A stretch of DNA of 64,000 bases, taken from Flavobacterium cucumis (GTDB taxonomy: Bacteria; Bacteroidota; Bacteroidia; Flavobacteriales; Flavobacteriaceae). Position 1 is the stretch's first letter, and every line of letters begins with the position of its first letter. Made by a program: the position numbers and the translations under genes. The notes below the pieces were generated by a model that was not told where the DNA came from, did no database searches, and was given only the letters and a program-made list of their open reading frames with translations. The stretch lies in contig NZ_FRYK01000005.1 of NCBI RefSeq assembly GCF_900148835.1, positions 112,762 to 176,761 of the forward strand, in the 5' to 3' direction. Shown here piece by piece: positions 21,315 through 29,571 of this stretch.

Positions 21315-23873
21315 CTAATTCAAATATTTTCTAATTTCAAATTGAAATAATTCCGATTGCAGATTTAGATAATTTTCAAACTTTATTTTGTCTTTTGCTT
21401 TTAAATTTCCATTTCTATCTAAACCTAAATTATCTATTTGATTATCAATTTCTAACTTATTAATTACACTTACACTTAATCCAAATCTTACTAGATTTAT
21501 AAGTCTTTCATCAGTTGTTCCATAAATGTATTTATAATAATAATCTTTTGAAATAATATTAAAATCATACAAAAAAGCCATTAATAAAGTCAACTGATAA
21601 CTAACAAAGTCTTCTTCTATTTTTAGTTTCACAATCGCTAGGTTTACTAAACTTTGTTCTGTCGTTTCTAAATTAACATATACTTTTTTCCAATCTTTAT
21701 AATTATTGTTTAACTCTTCATATCTAGAAGGCTTTCCTGCTTCAATTGATGTTGCGTCTCCATATGCTGTACCTATGTATAAAAAAGGATCTTTGTCTTT
21801 AATTTTATTACTAAAATGAATTAGAAGTGAATTGATTCTCTGACTTAAATGCTGCTTTTGAGTTACTTCAATGTAATAATTATAATAATCTCTAGCTTTT
21901 TCATTTTTTAATCTGTCTAATTCAAAATCTTTTAAATTTTGTACATTATTAACTATTAATATTTTATACATGATATCAACAATTTTATGATTAAAATCAA
22001 AATTGTAATTTTGAATGTTAATTAAAATTGTATCAATTACTTCTTCTAAATTATCAAAATACTTTTCAATTGAGTTTTCAATAAAATATTTTTTCATTCT
22101 TTCATTTTCACTTTTCGGGAGTTTAAGAACAAAATCAGAATGATCTAATAATTTATTATCCTCTTTGCGATGCTTTTCTTTATTTTCAATTTTCTTCTCT
22201 TTAGTATCGCCATAAAATTCAAGTTTTTCTATATCATAAGTTTCTATTGTAGGGTTTTTAACCAAATCAATTAGTTTGTTTTCATTTAATTTTTTTAATG
22301 ATTGAAAAATTGAAAATTGATTTTTGTCTCCTTTTTTACCGTGATAGGTATCATGTTCTAAAAAATGTATTTTTGAAATTAATTTATCAATATCTTTTGA
22401 ATTTTTATCGAATACATAATTTAGTCTATTTGCTCTTCCTATTAAATTTATCAAATTTTTTATATCAAGTCTTTCATTCTGTTTTCCTGCCTTATTTGTC
22501 GTGATAAATATAGTCTCAATAGGTAAATTTATTCCTTCAAGTATCACGGTATTTGCTACAATAAATTTAATTTCATCAATCTCTTTAAATTGTTTTTCAA
22601 TATATTCTTTAATTAAATTAGGTATTTTTCCATGAATGTAAACAACACCTTTTTCCAAACATTTTATAATTTGAAATTCTGGATGAACCTCTTTTTTTAT
22701 TGTGGATATAATTTTTTTAATTTTTTCATTATTAGACAAATCAATATTTATATTTGAACTTAATTCTAAAGCTAAATTTTCAGTTAACTTTGGTTTAAGT
22801 TGATAAATAAAATTTTTATTAAATGAATTATCAATAATGTATTGAAAATAATTTTTATCATCATTTAAATTATATTTTTCACCAGTAAACCTATCGTAAA
22901 AAAAACTTTTGTTTTCATCAAAGTAGTAAAGTTCAAAAGATTTAAAATCGTGCTGAACTCTTCTAGTATAAATAGTTCCGTCTTTTGTTTTTTTAATTTT
23001 TAGATTACTTTCATCCTCAACTAAAGGAGATAAGTAAATTACTTTTTGATTTGGATTCCTCTTATAATTTAATTGAATTAATCTTGACAGAATAAAACTT
23101 CTTGAATCTCTTTTAAACAAATTGTGGGCTTCATCAATAAAAATAACATCAAAAAAAGAATTTGATTTACTATTTAAAATTCTAGTCGCTCTTTCTTGAG
23201 TTAAAATCCCTATAAACTTCTCGTCATCTTCATTGTACATTTCATCATGTAAAACAAGTTTATATTCCTTATTTGAATTTTTTATATCATTATAAGTTTG
23301 AACAAGTAGAGATTTAGTTGGAACAATGATGCCTACTTTGTTAGGACTATTTTTATCAATAAAATCAGCTATCAATGAACTTTTACCATATGAAGTTGGT
23401 GCTATATATGCAATTTCATTCTCATTGCTGTTAATTATTGATATTCTTGAACTATTTTGTTCTAATGATTCAAAATAATCTCCTTTTTTGAATTTCTCTC
23501 TATAAGAAATGAAAGCAATTGCATCTGTTATCAAATTTTTTGATTCATCATCAACATTTAATAGTTTGTTTGTTATTGTTATGAATTCAATAATTGGATA
23601 AAAACCAATTTGCAAACTAATATCATATAAAGGTCGATAATCTTTATATTTTAAAGTGTATTTTAAAATAATATAGTAACCAATTTTAAAATAAATTTTA
23701 TTCCTTTTATCATTATCATAAAATCTAAAAAAAAGAATTGCAACTGATAAAATATATTCTTTTTCATTACTATGTAATTCATTATTTAAGCAAAGTTTTT
23801 CGAATATTTTTTTAAAAAAATAGTCCTTTAATAAAATATTTAAATTAGTCTTTATTGCTTTTTCATTTGCCAT
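21315..23873 (-). CDS. Superfamily 2 helicase, HamB-like (Hachiman-type defence)
   Basis: An 852-residue SF2 helicase. Walker A is 'APTSYGKSSLIADF' (about residue 156), motif II 'FIDEAHNLF' (DEAH, about 246), motif III region 'VIYLSPLVEDE', and motifs V/VI 'NTVILEGINLPIETIFITT' and 'NLIGRANRLNY' (about 440-485). The C-terminal about 300 residues are helical and unassigned. One base separates it from the upstream nuclease-like gene. Size and gene order match HamB of Hachiman, in which the helicase releases a nuclease on damaged or phage DNA. Base composition is far more AT-rich than the genes on both sides, a sign of transfer. Confidence 0.75.
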   Translation of the reverse strand: MANEKAIKTNLNILLKDYFFKKIFEKLCLNNELHSNEKEYILSVAILFFRFYDNDKRNKIYFKIGYYIILKYTLKYKDYRPLYDISLQIGFYPIIEFITITNKLLNVDDESKNLITDAIAFISYREKFKKGDYFESLEQNSSRISIINSNENEIAYIAPTSYGKSSLIADFIDKNSPNKVGIIVPTKSLLVQTYNDIKNSNKEYKLVLHDEMYNEDDEKFIGILTQERATRILNSKSNSFFDVIFIDEAHNLFKRDSRSFILSRLIQLNYKRNPNQKVIYLSPLVEDESNLKIKKTKDGTIYTRRVQHDFKSFELYYFDENKSFFYDRFTGEKYNLNDDKNYFQYIIDNSFNKNFIYQLKPKLTENLALELSSNINIDLSNNEKIKKIISTIKKEVHPEFQIIKCLEKGVVYIHGKIPNLIKEYIEKQFKEIDEIKFIVANTVILEGINLPIETIFITTNKAGKQNERLDIKNLINLIGRANRLNYVFDKNSKDIDKLISKIHFLEHDTYHGKKGDKNQFSIFQSLKKLNENKLIDLVKNPTIETYDIEKLEFYGDTKEKKIENKEKHRKEDNKLLDHSDFVLKLPKSENERMKKYFIENSIEKYFDNLEEVIDTILINIQNYNFDFNHKIVDIMYKILIVNNVQNLKDFELDRLKNEKARDYYNYYIEVTQKQHLSQRINSLLIHFSNKIKDKDPFLYIGTAYGDATSIEAGKPSRYEELNNNYKDWKKVYVNLETTEQSLVNLAIVKLKIEEDFVSYQLTLLMAFLYDFNIISKDYYYKYIYGTTDERLINLVRFGLSVSVINKLEIDNQIDNLGLDRNGNLKAKDKIKFENYLNLQSELFQFEIRKYLN

Positions 23874-23874
23874 T

Positions 23875-24648
23875 TCATTGAGTTTTAATAAATTCTAAAA
23901 AACATTCGACACTCTTCTTATTAACGCATAAAATATTGAGTTTTTTTGCATCGTAATTTTTAATTTTAGATTCAATTTTAGCTTTAAGCTCTTCATTATC
24001 TATAAAATTCCAATTATCATGCATATAAATTGTTGAGCAAGGAATTATATTAAATTCTTTAATTTTATGTTCTACATTATTTATAAAATCTTTACTTAAT
24101 TTTTTTACATTATTAAGTAATGTTTTATTATACTTTATACTTCTACGGTCCAAATGATTTAACGCATTTTCCCAAGGATCATTCACTTTTTCTTTATCAG
24201 TCGATTCTAACTTTTTCTTTATATCAGTATAAGCATCGTTAATTTTACTTTCATGTGTTTTGGAAATATCTTCAGTTGATTTACTTTCAACAACCCATAT
24301 TTCATCTTTAAATAGATATAATCCATCAAAACCTTTTTTTGGTCCATTTTCCTCCAGATTTTTGAATAATGAATATTGTTCAAATTTTGCATGTCTTAAA
24401 TATAAATGACAAATAAATTCAGCTATGAATCCATTTTTAGCTCTATTATCTTTCTTTTTAGAATCAATCCACTTTTTCAATCTCTTTTTAACATCTTTAA
24501 TTTCCTCATCACTTAAATCACCGTTACGTATAAAACCAATCTCTCTTTCAATAAGAGAAATTAATTCTTTGGAGTAACTTTCAATATTTAAAAAATTAAA
24601 AGTTACTCTTTCAGATAATATAATTTGTGTTTCATTAAAAATGTTCAT
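23875..24648 (-). CDS. HamA-like nuclease (DUF1837-type, Hachiman-type defence)
   Basis: A 257-residue protein with a PD-(D/E)xK-like core: 'GFIAEFICHLYLRH' (about 78-91), 'GFDGLYLFKDEIWVVESKST' (about 109-128; D then ExK). This layout resembles HamA/AbpA (DUF1837). It lies directly upstream of the helicase, the standard HamA-HamB order, and five bases after a nucleotidyltransferase gene. In Hachiman, HamA degrades DNA once HamB senses disturbance. The assignment rests on motif and context and would need a profile comparison. AT content is very high, as in the helicase gene. Confidence 0.65.
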   Translation of the reverse strand: MNIFNETQIILSERVTFNFLNIESYSKELISLIEREIGFIRNGDLSDEEIKDVKKRLKKWIDSKKKDNRAKNGFIAEFICHLYLRHAKFEQYSLFKNLEENGPKKGFDGLYLFKDEIWVVESKSTEDISKTHESKINDAYTDIKKKLESTDKEKVNDPWENALNHLDRRSIKYNKTLLNNVKKLSKDFINNVEHKIKEFNIIPCSTIYMHDNWNFIDNEELKAKIESKIKNYDAKKLNILCVNKKSVECFLEFIKTQ

Positions 24649-24653
24649 AATCT

Positions 24654-25403
24654 TTAATCTATAAATAATTCTCTAAAAACCCCATCCAACTCCTCACTCA
24701 TCTTCTTTCCACTTCTCAACCCAGCAGCATTTTCTTTATTAAAATCCACCGTTTCCTGTAAAAAAGTCGTTATTAATTCCTCTTTTGGATGCAAATACTT
24801 TTCGTCTTGGTTGGCTTTTATTTGTATTAATTGTTTTACTTTTTCTTGTATGTTTTGTGGTGCAATTGGCAACAATTCCATAAATGCTACTGGTGGGAAA
24901 GTGTTGTTTTCTATTATCCATTTTCCAGCTAATGCCGTGCGTAAAGCATAAAAATAGCTTTTCAGTTTTACTTCTTCTTGCTCGCAAACGTCCATAAAAT
25001 TCTTAGTCGTTCCCAAATAATGATACAAACAAGCCACTGGCGAAAAACAGTCTTTTGCTAACGCTCGCATTTGGTTCATAAACGCCTCATTTTCATAATA
25101 CACCACTGGCGAATAAATCCACTCTAACAAAGGTGCGTTACTTTTAGCTAATAATTTTACGGTTTTCCGTAAATCCCAACCGCTTCCGTCTAAATCGTCT
25201 TCAGTCATAAACTCAATTACATCGGTTTGTTCCCACAACGACAAATAATAATTCAAGTCTTGCTTGTAGATAAAACGGATGTCATAATCGCTATCTGGTG
25301 AAGCAAATCCCCAAGCTCTACTCCCCGATTCTACGGCATACAAGATTTCAACTCCTTTTTCGAGTTCGATTTGTTTGAGTTTGTTTTGTATATTTTTTTT
25401 CAT
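24654..25403 (-). CDS. RlaP-like nucleotidyltransferase (249 aa)
   Basis: The motif 'ESGSRAWGFASPDSDYDIRF' (residues about 25-44; GS and DxD) marks a polymerase-beta-type nucleotidyltransferase of the PF10127 family (RlaP/YcgL-like). 'LLEWIYSPVVY' and 'KSYFYALRTALAGKWI' are also typical. It follows rtcB by 88 bases and precedes the HamA-like gene by five. Codon use is like the chromosome, unlike the two defence genes that follow. The role in RNA end repair is inferred from the family and from rtcB. Confidence 0.85.
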   Translation of the reverse strand: MKKNIQNKLKQIELEKGVEILYAVESGSRAWGFASPDSDYDIRFIYKQDLNYYLSLWEQTDVIEFMTEDDLDGSGWDLRKTVKLLAKSNAPLLEWIYSPVVYYENEAFMNQMRALAKDCFSPVACLYHYLGTTKNFMDVCEQEEVKLKSYFYALRTALAGKWIIENNTFPPVAFMELLPIAPQNIQEKVKQLIQIKANQDEKYLHPKEELITTFLQETVDFNKENAAGLRSGKKMSEELDGVFRELFID

Positions 25404-25491
25404 AACTGTTATTTCAAATTTAATAAAAACAAAGCCACAAATCGATAATTTTACTTACAATTTGTGGCTAAGTTATTAACACTTAATAGAA

Positions 25492-26913
25492 TTAATCCTC
25501 TCTACTCCCATCATCAGCCATTCGTACCATCTTTGGGGTAAACTTGGCAACTACATCTACCAAATCTTCTTGGGCAGCCATTACTTGATAAATATCTTTG
25601 TAAGCCATTGGCGCTTCATCTTTTCCTGCACCAATAAGCGTTACACCATGGTCTTTTAAAATGGCTTGCATTTCGTTTTTCGTAATGGTTTTAATGGCTT
25701 GGGTTCTACTCATTTGTCTTCCGGCTCCATGAGATGCAGAATTGATAGCGTTCTCCTCACCTTTTCCTCGAACTAAAAATCCAGGTGCAGTCATACTACC
25801 TGGGATAATTCCCATAACGCCTTTTGCAGCTGGAGTTGCTCCTTTTCTATGTACAATCACTTCTTCTCCATTGTACATTTCTTTCCAAGCAAAATTATGA
25901 TGGTTTTCCACTTTGGCTAAAACAGTTGCTCCCAACGCTTTTTCCATTTTCGTATGAATAATTTCATGACAAGCCGAAGCATAATCTCCCGCCAAATTCA
26001 TCGCAATCCAATATTCTTGTCCTAAATCAAAACTTAAATCCAAATAGGCTAAGTTTCTTGCTACTTCTGGAAGTTTACAAGTTTCTTTAGCAATTTTAGT
26101 ATAATGTCCAGCAATGGTAGCTCCAAAACCTCTTGAACCTGAATGCGTCAACAAAGCCACATATTTTCCTTTCGGAATGTTTAATGCAGCATCATCGGTT
26201 GCAAATTCTATAATACCAAATTCTACAAAGTGATTCCCACCACCAGAAGAACCCAATTGCGACCAAGCTTTATCTTTTAAGTTTTTAATAAAAGTGTGTT
26301 CGGTAAACTCATTTCTATCCAAAACTTCATGATTCGATTTGTATTGTCCGTGAAAACCGTGTCCAGCTCCAAATTTAGAATGGGCAACCAATTCTCTTTT
26401 GAATTTTGCTTCATTTTCATAATAAAATAACTCCGGAATATCATAAATCGACAAAGCCATTCTACAACCAATATCCACACCCACACCAAACGGAATCACC
26501 GCATTATTAGTAGCTAAAACCCCGCCAATAGGCAATCCATAACCTTGATGTGCATCAGGCATTAAAGCACCCGCAACAGTAACAGGCAATTGCATAGCCA
26601 CTTGCATTTGTTTAATCGCACCTTCTTCAATTTTATCTTCACCATATAAGGCAAAATCAGACGGATTTGGATTTAAAGCAATGAAATCTTCTGGTTTCTC
26701 ATTGGCTTTTTCTATGATAGTTTGTGCTAATTTTCCAAAGATTTTATGTTCTAAAAAGGCTTCTGGATTTTCTAATACCAAGGCATAATTCGACAACATT
26801 TCTTCTTTAGAAAATCCTGTTCTTTTAGCGTTCGCTTTTAAAGCTACACCTATTAAAGTTCCTTCTGGATACCCTAAGGCTAATAAATCAGTTCCGTTAA
26901 TTTTAGTTTCCAT
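25492..26913 (-). CDS. rtcB: RNA-splicing ligase RtcB
   Basis: RtcB joins 2',3'-cyclic phosphate or 3'-phosphate RNA ends to 5'-OH ends with GTP and manganese. Signatures: 'GVGVDIGCRMALS' with the metal-binding cysteine, 'SSGGGNHFVEF', 'HSGSRGFGA', 'HRKGATPA' and 'NSASHGAGRQMSR' with the histidine that is guanylylated. The 473-residue length is the longer bacterial form. It is the first gene of the five-gene minus-strand operon, behind a leader of about 100 bases with a strong hairpin and an operator-like palindrome, and divergent from the HD and WYL genes. No archease or RtcA is seen. Confidence 0.96.
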   Translation of the reverse strand: METKINGTDLLALGYPEGTLIGVALKANAKRTGFSKEEMLSNYALVLENPEAFLEHKIFGKLAQTIIEKANEKPEDFIALNPNPSDFALYGEDKIEEGAIKQMQVAMQLPVTVAGALMPDAHQGYGLPIGGVLATNNAVIPFGVGVDIGCRMALSIYDIPELFYYENEAKFKRELVAHSKFGAGHGFHGQYKSNHEVLDRNEFTEHTFIKNLKDKAWSQLGSSGGGNHFVEFGIIEFATDDAALNIPKGKYVALLTHSGSRGFGATIAGHYTKIAKETCKLPEVARNLAYLDLSFDLGQEYWIAMNLAGDYASACHEIIHTKMEKALGATVLAKVENHHNFAWKEMYNGEEVIVHRKGATPAAKGVMGIIPGSMTAPGFLVRGKGEENAINSASHGAGRQMSRTQAIKTITKNEMQAILKDHGVTLIGAGKDEAPMAYKDIYQVMAAQEDLVDVVAKFTPKMVRMADDGSRED

Positions 26914-26957
26914 GATGTTAAATTTATATTTTTTATTCGAATTTCGTTGCTTTCGAG

Positions 26958-26989
26958 AGCCTGATTCATGTCCAATGCTACATCAGGCT
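26958..26989 (-). promoter_or_regulatory. Hairpin in the rtcB 5' leader
   Basis: AGCCTGAT (26958-26965) and ATCAGGCT (26982-26989) are perfect 8-bp inverted repeats; the 16-base loop can form an inner ATGT/ACAT pairing. It lies in the untranslated leader of rtcB and has no T run, so a regulatory RNA structure is more likely than a terminator. Confidence 0.5.
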
Positions 26990-27008
26990 TACTTCCCTTT
27001 GTATGATG

Positions 27009-27046
27009 CAAAGGTTTTACAGTACTACGCAATTATTTTGCGCACT
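27009..27046 (-). promoter_or_regulatory. Palindromic operator (site 2) and promoter-like element before rtcB
   Basis: ACTACGCA-ATTATTT-TGCGCACT (27024-27046) matches site 1 in the array. On the minus strand AACCTTTG (27016-27009) follows, one mismatch from TAnnTTTG, as at site 1. A weak promoter with a palindrome centred about 33 bases before the start suggests activation. The WYL regulator encoded next door is the natural candidate. Confidence 0.6.
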
Positions 27047-27059
27047 AAAAAAAGAATTG

Positions 27060-27067
27060 TATTTTTG
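27060..27067 (+). promoter_or_regulatory. Promoter -7 element of the HD-domain gene
   Basis: TATTTTTG matches TAnnTTTG and ends 15 bases before the ATG at 27082. The site 2 palindrome lies just upstream, so both divergent units may share it. Confidence 0.6.
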
Positions 27068-27081
27068 AGTAAATTCTAATT

Positions 27082-27693
27082 ATGAATCTCAAAGAAATAT
27101 ATGCAAACCTATTACTTGAAATAGGCTTTAATCCAAATGAAATCAACAGTCTATGGTTGGATTTAGAGAAAGCGTATTCTAAAAAATCAAGATACTATCA
27201 CAATGTCACGCATTTGGAAGAAATGGTGTTTTGGTTTTTGAAATACAAAGAGCAATTGCAACAGCCTAACGAAGTATTGTACAGTATTTTTTATCACGAT
27301 TATGTGTACAAAGTCACGAGAAAAGACAACGAATTAAAAAGTGCCGAACACGCAATTGCACTCCTAAAACCCAATCACCAACTCAACAAAGAACTCGTTT
27401 TTGATTTGATTCTAGCCACACAATTGCACCAACACAACGAAAACGAAGATAACAATTGGTTAATCGATTTTGACTTGAAAATCCTTTCGAAAGATTGGGA
27501 AGACTACAAAATCTATTGCCAACAAATCAGAAAAGAGTATACTATCTATCCCGATTTTCTCTACAATCCCGGCAGAAAAAAGGCTTTAGCACATTTCTTA
27601 GAAAACAAAAACATCTATCAAACAGAAACGTTTAGATCGCTTTTTGAAGATAAAGCACGAGAAAACATCCAAAAAGAAATCGCTACTCTGTAA
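27082..27693 (+). CDS. HD-domain metal-dependent phosphohydrolase-like protein
   Basis: A 203-residue helical protein with the HD signature: 'YYHNVTHLEEM' (residues about 38-48), 'FYHDYVY' (about 72-78, HD pair) and 'LILATQLHQHN'. This is the family of predicted metal-dependent HD phosphohydrolases; the substrate is unknown. In an RNA-repair setting it could process cyclic phosphate or nucleotide ends, but that is inference. It is divergent from rtcB and 67 bases upstream of the WYL regulator on the same strand. Confidence 0.85.
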   Translation: MNLKEIYANLLLEIGFNPNEINSLWLDLEKAYSKKSRYYHNVTHLEEMVFWFLKYKEQLQQPNEVLYSIFYHDYVYKVTRKDNELKSAEHAIALLKPNHQLNKELVFDLILATQLHQHNENEDNNWLIDFDLKILSKDWEDYKIYCQQIRKEYTIYPDFLYNPGRKKALAHFLENKNIYQTETFRSLFEDKARENIQKEIATL

Positions 27694-27696
27694 AAC

Positions 27697-27751
27697 TGAA
27701 TACTGAACACTCAACACTCAACACTGAACACTGAACACTGAACACTGAACA
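27697..27751. repeat. Heptamer repeat (ACTGAAC type)
   Basis: Eight consecutive seven-base units (ACTGAAT, ACTGAAC, ACTCAAC) lie between the HD gene and the WYL gene, ending 10 bases before the WYL start codon. Confidence 0.9.
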
Positions 27752-27760
27752 CTTCAAAAA

Positions 27761-28786
27761 ATGGCTCAAAACAAAAACGCTCTCATCCGCTACAAAACCA
27801 TCGACAAATGTTTGCAAAACAACTACCGTCAATGGACATTAGAAGATTTAATGAACGCTTGTAGCGAAGCTTTGTACGAATATGAAGGTAAAGAAAACCC
27901 CGTAAGCAAACGTACTATTCAATTGGATATTCAGATGATGCGTAGCGAAAAGTTGGGCTACAATGCGCCAATTGAGGTCTATGATAAAAAGTATTACCAT
28001 TATGCCGATGAAGATTTCTCCATAACCGATATTCCTTTAACTGAAACGGATATTAATGTCCTAAGTGAAACCGTTTCCATGTTGAAGCAATTCAAAGATT
28101 TTTCGCTTTTTAACGATGTTTCAGATATCCTCCAACGTTTAGAAGATAAAATCTATGCCGAGAAATCGCACACCCAACCCGTAATTCATTTGGATAAAAA
28201 CGAGAGTTTAAAAGGCTTGCATTTTTTAGATGAAATCTACCAAGCCATCGTTAAAAAAATAGTTTTAGTAATTACGTATAAGTCCTTCAAATCTAGAGAA
28301 GAAAATCAATTTCATTTCCATCCGTTTATTCTGAAAGAGTTTAACAATCGTTGGTTTGTAGTGGGACGCAAAAAAGTCAGCCAACCCATTGCTAATTTAG
28401 CCTTAGATCGAATTATTAAGATTGATTACGATTTTCAAATGCCGTTTTTGGAGCAATCTTTTGATGCCGAAAACTATTATAAAAATGTCATTGGCGTTAC
28501 TGTAAATTCAGGTTTACAACCTAAACCGATACAACTTTGGATTGACCGCATTAATGCGCCTTATGTGCTCACTAAACCACTCCACCGTTCCCAACGATTG
28601 CTAAAAGAAAACGAAGACGGAAGCATTATCATCAATCTTTTTCTAGTTGAAAACTACGAAATGGAACGCATTCTTTTAGGCTTCGGAGACGGTATAGAAG
28701 TCCTAAAACCCGAACGTTTGCGATTGCGCATGAAAAGTGTTTTAGAGAAATCGTTAAAACGCTATGATGAAAATAATGTTTTATAA
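27761..28786 (+). CDS. WYL-domain transcriptional regulator
   Basis: A 341-residue protein with an N-terminal winged helix (residues about 8-70; 'RYKTIDKCLQNNYRQWTLEDL', 'SKRTIQLDIQMMRSEKLGY') and a WYL domain (about 150-240; 'LVITYKSFKS', 'HPFILKEFNNRWFVVGRK'), plus a C-terminal dimerisation part. WYL regulators often control defence and RNA/DNA repair loci and are thought to sense nucleic acid or nucleotides. It probably acts on the palindromes at 27024 and 19130. It is the second gene after the HD gene. Confidence 0.9.
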   Translation: MAQNKNALIRYKTIDKCLQNNYRQWTLEDLMNACSEALYEYEGKENPVSKRTIQLDIQMMRSEKLGYNAPIEVYDKKYYHYADEDFSITDIPLTETDINVLSETVSMLKQFKDFSLFNDVSDILQRLEDKIYAEKSHTQPVIHLDKNESLKGLHFLDEIYQAIVKKIVLVITYKSFKSREENQFHFHPFILKEFNNRWFVVGRKKVSQPIANLALDRIIKIDYDFQMPFLEQSFDAENYYKNVIGVTVNSGLQPKPIQLWIDRINAPYVLTKPLHRSQRLLKENEDGSIIINLFLVENYEMERILLGFGDGIEVLKPERLRLRMKSVLEKSLKRYDENNVL

Positions 28787-28840
28787 TTATCAGAAGCAAC
28801 AGCTTTTTTACTTAAAAAAACAATACTTGAATTATTTCAA

Positions 28841-29079
28841 TAGTTCTCGATACATTTTGTATTGGTAAATCTAAGGCTTTACCAATACAAAACACTCGAA
28901 GTGACGGAGGTGGAAATACTGAATTGTAAGATGTTTAGTAAAGCATTTAAAAATTACAGAAAAGAAACACTCAGTCATCACTTACAACTAAAGAACCACG
29001 AACCTCACCACCGTCATTTCGAGTGATTTTTAAAAGGAAAAATGCCAATTTTTGCTTTTGAAAATTGTATAGAGAATTG
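28841..29079. repeat. MITE-like element, copy 1
   Basis: A 239-bp element with terminal inverted repeats (TAGTTCTCGATACA at the left, TGTATAGAGAATTG at the right). An inner inverted repeat pairs CACTCGAAGTGACGG with CCGTCATTTCGAGTG. It is highly similar to the copy 21 bases downstream. No credible ORF. Confidence 0.8.
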
Positions 29080-29100
29080 TAGCAACGATTTACTTTCATT

Positions 29101-29339
29101 CGTTCTCGATACATTTTGTGTTGGCAAATCTTAGGCTTTACAAACACAAAACACTCGAAGTGACGGAGGTGGAAATACTGAATTGTAAGATGTTTAGTAA
29201 AGAATTCTTAAACTATAAATTTGAAATTACTCATCCGTCACTTACAACTAAAGAAACAGGAACCACACCACCGTCTGTTCGAGTGATTTTTAAAAGGAAA
29301 AATGCCAATTTTTGCTTTTGAAAATTGTATCGAGAACTA
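29101..29339. repeat. MITE-like element, copy 2
   Basis: Same length and layout as copy 1, with better preserved ends (TTCTCGATACA and TGTATCGAGAA). Long stretches are identical to copy 1 ('GGTGGAAATACTGAATTGTA'). The copies are tandem, separated by 21 bases. Confidence 0.8.
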
Positions 29340-29354
29340 TAAAACCAAAATAAA

Positions 29355-29379
29355 AAAAGACACCCGAAAGTGTCTTTTA
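29355..29379. terminator. Bidirectional terminator
   Basis: AAAGACAC/GTGTCTTT, 8-bp stem with A and T runs on both sides. It lies downstream of the MITE-like elements. The rest of 29380-29571 holds one 'TTATCCGCGTTCTAAAAAA' repeat and nothing else I can name. Confidence 0.75.
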
Positions 29380-29571
29380 ATTGTATTTAAGCAAACCCGT
29401 TTTATCCGCGTTCTAAAAAATATTACCTACAATGGAAATCCTTACCAACATGACAAACTGAACTGTTAAAAAACTCAACTAAGTAAAACGCTCTGTGAGC
29501 TCTCTTAACGCAATCCACTTCAATAAAAATACTGTGATGCTCAGCGTAATCTATGATGCTATGTGTTTCAT

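Noticed and set aside
29118..29321. 67-codon ORF
   Set aside because: It is inside MITE-like copy 2 and is not preserved in copy 1.
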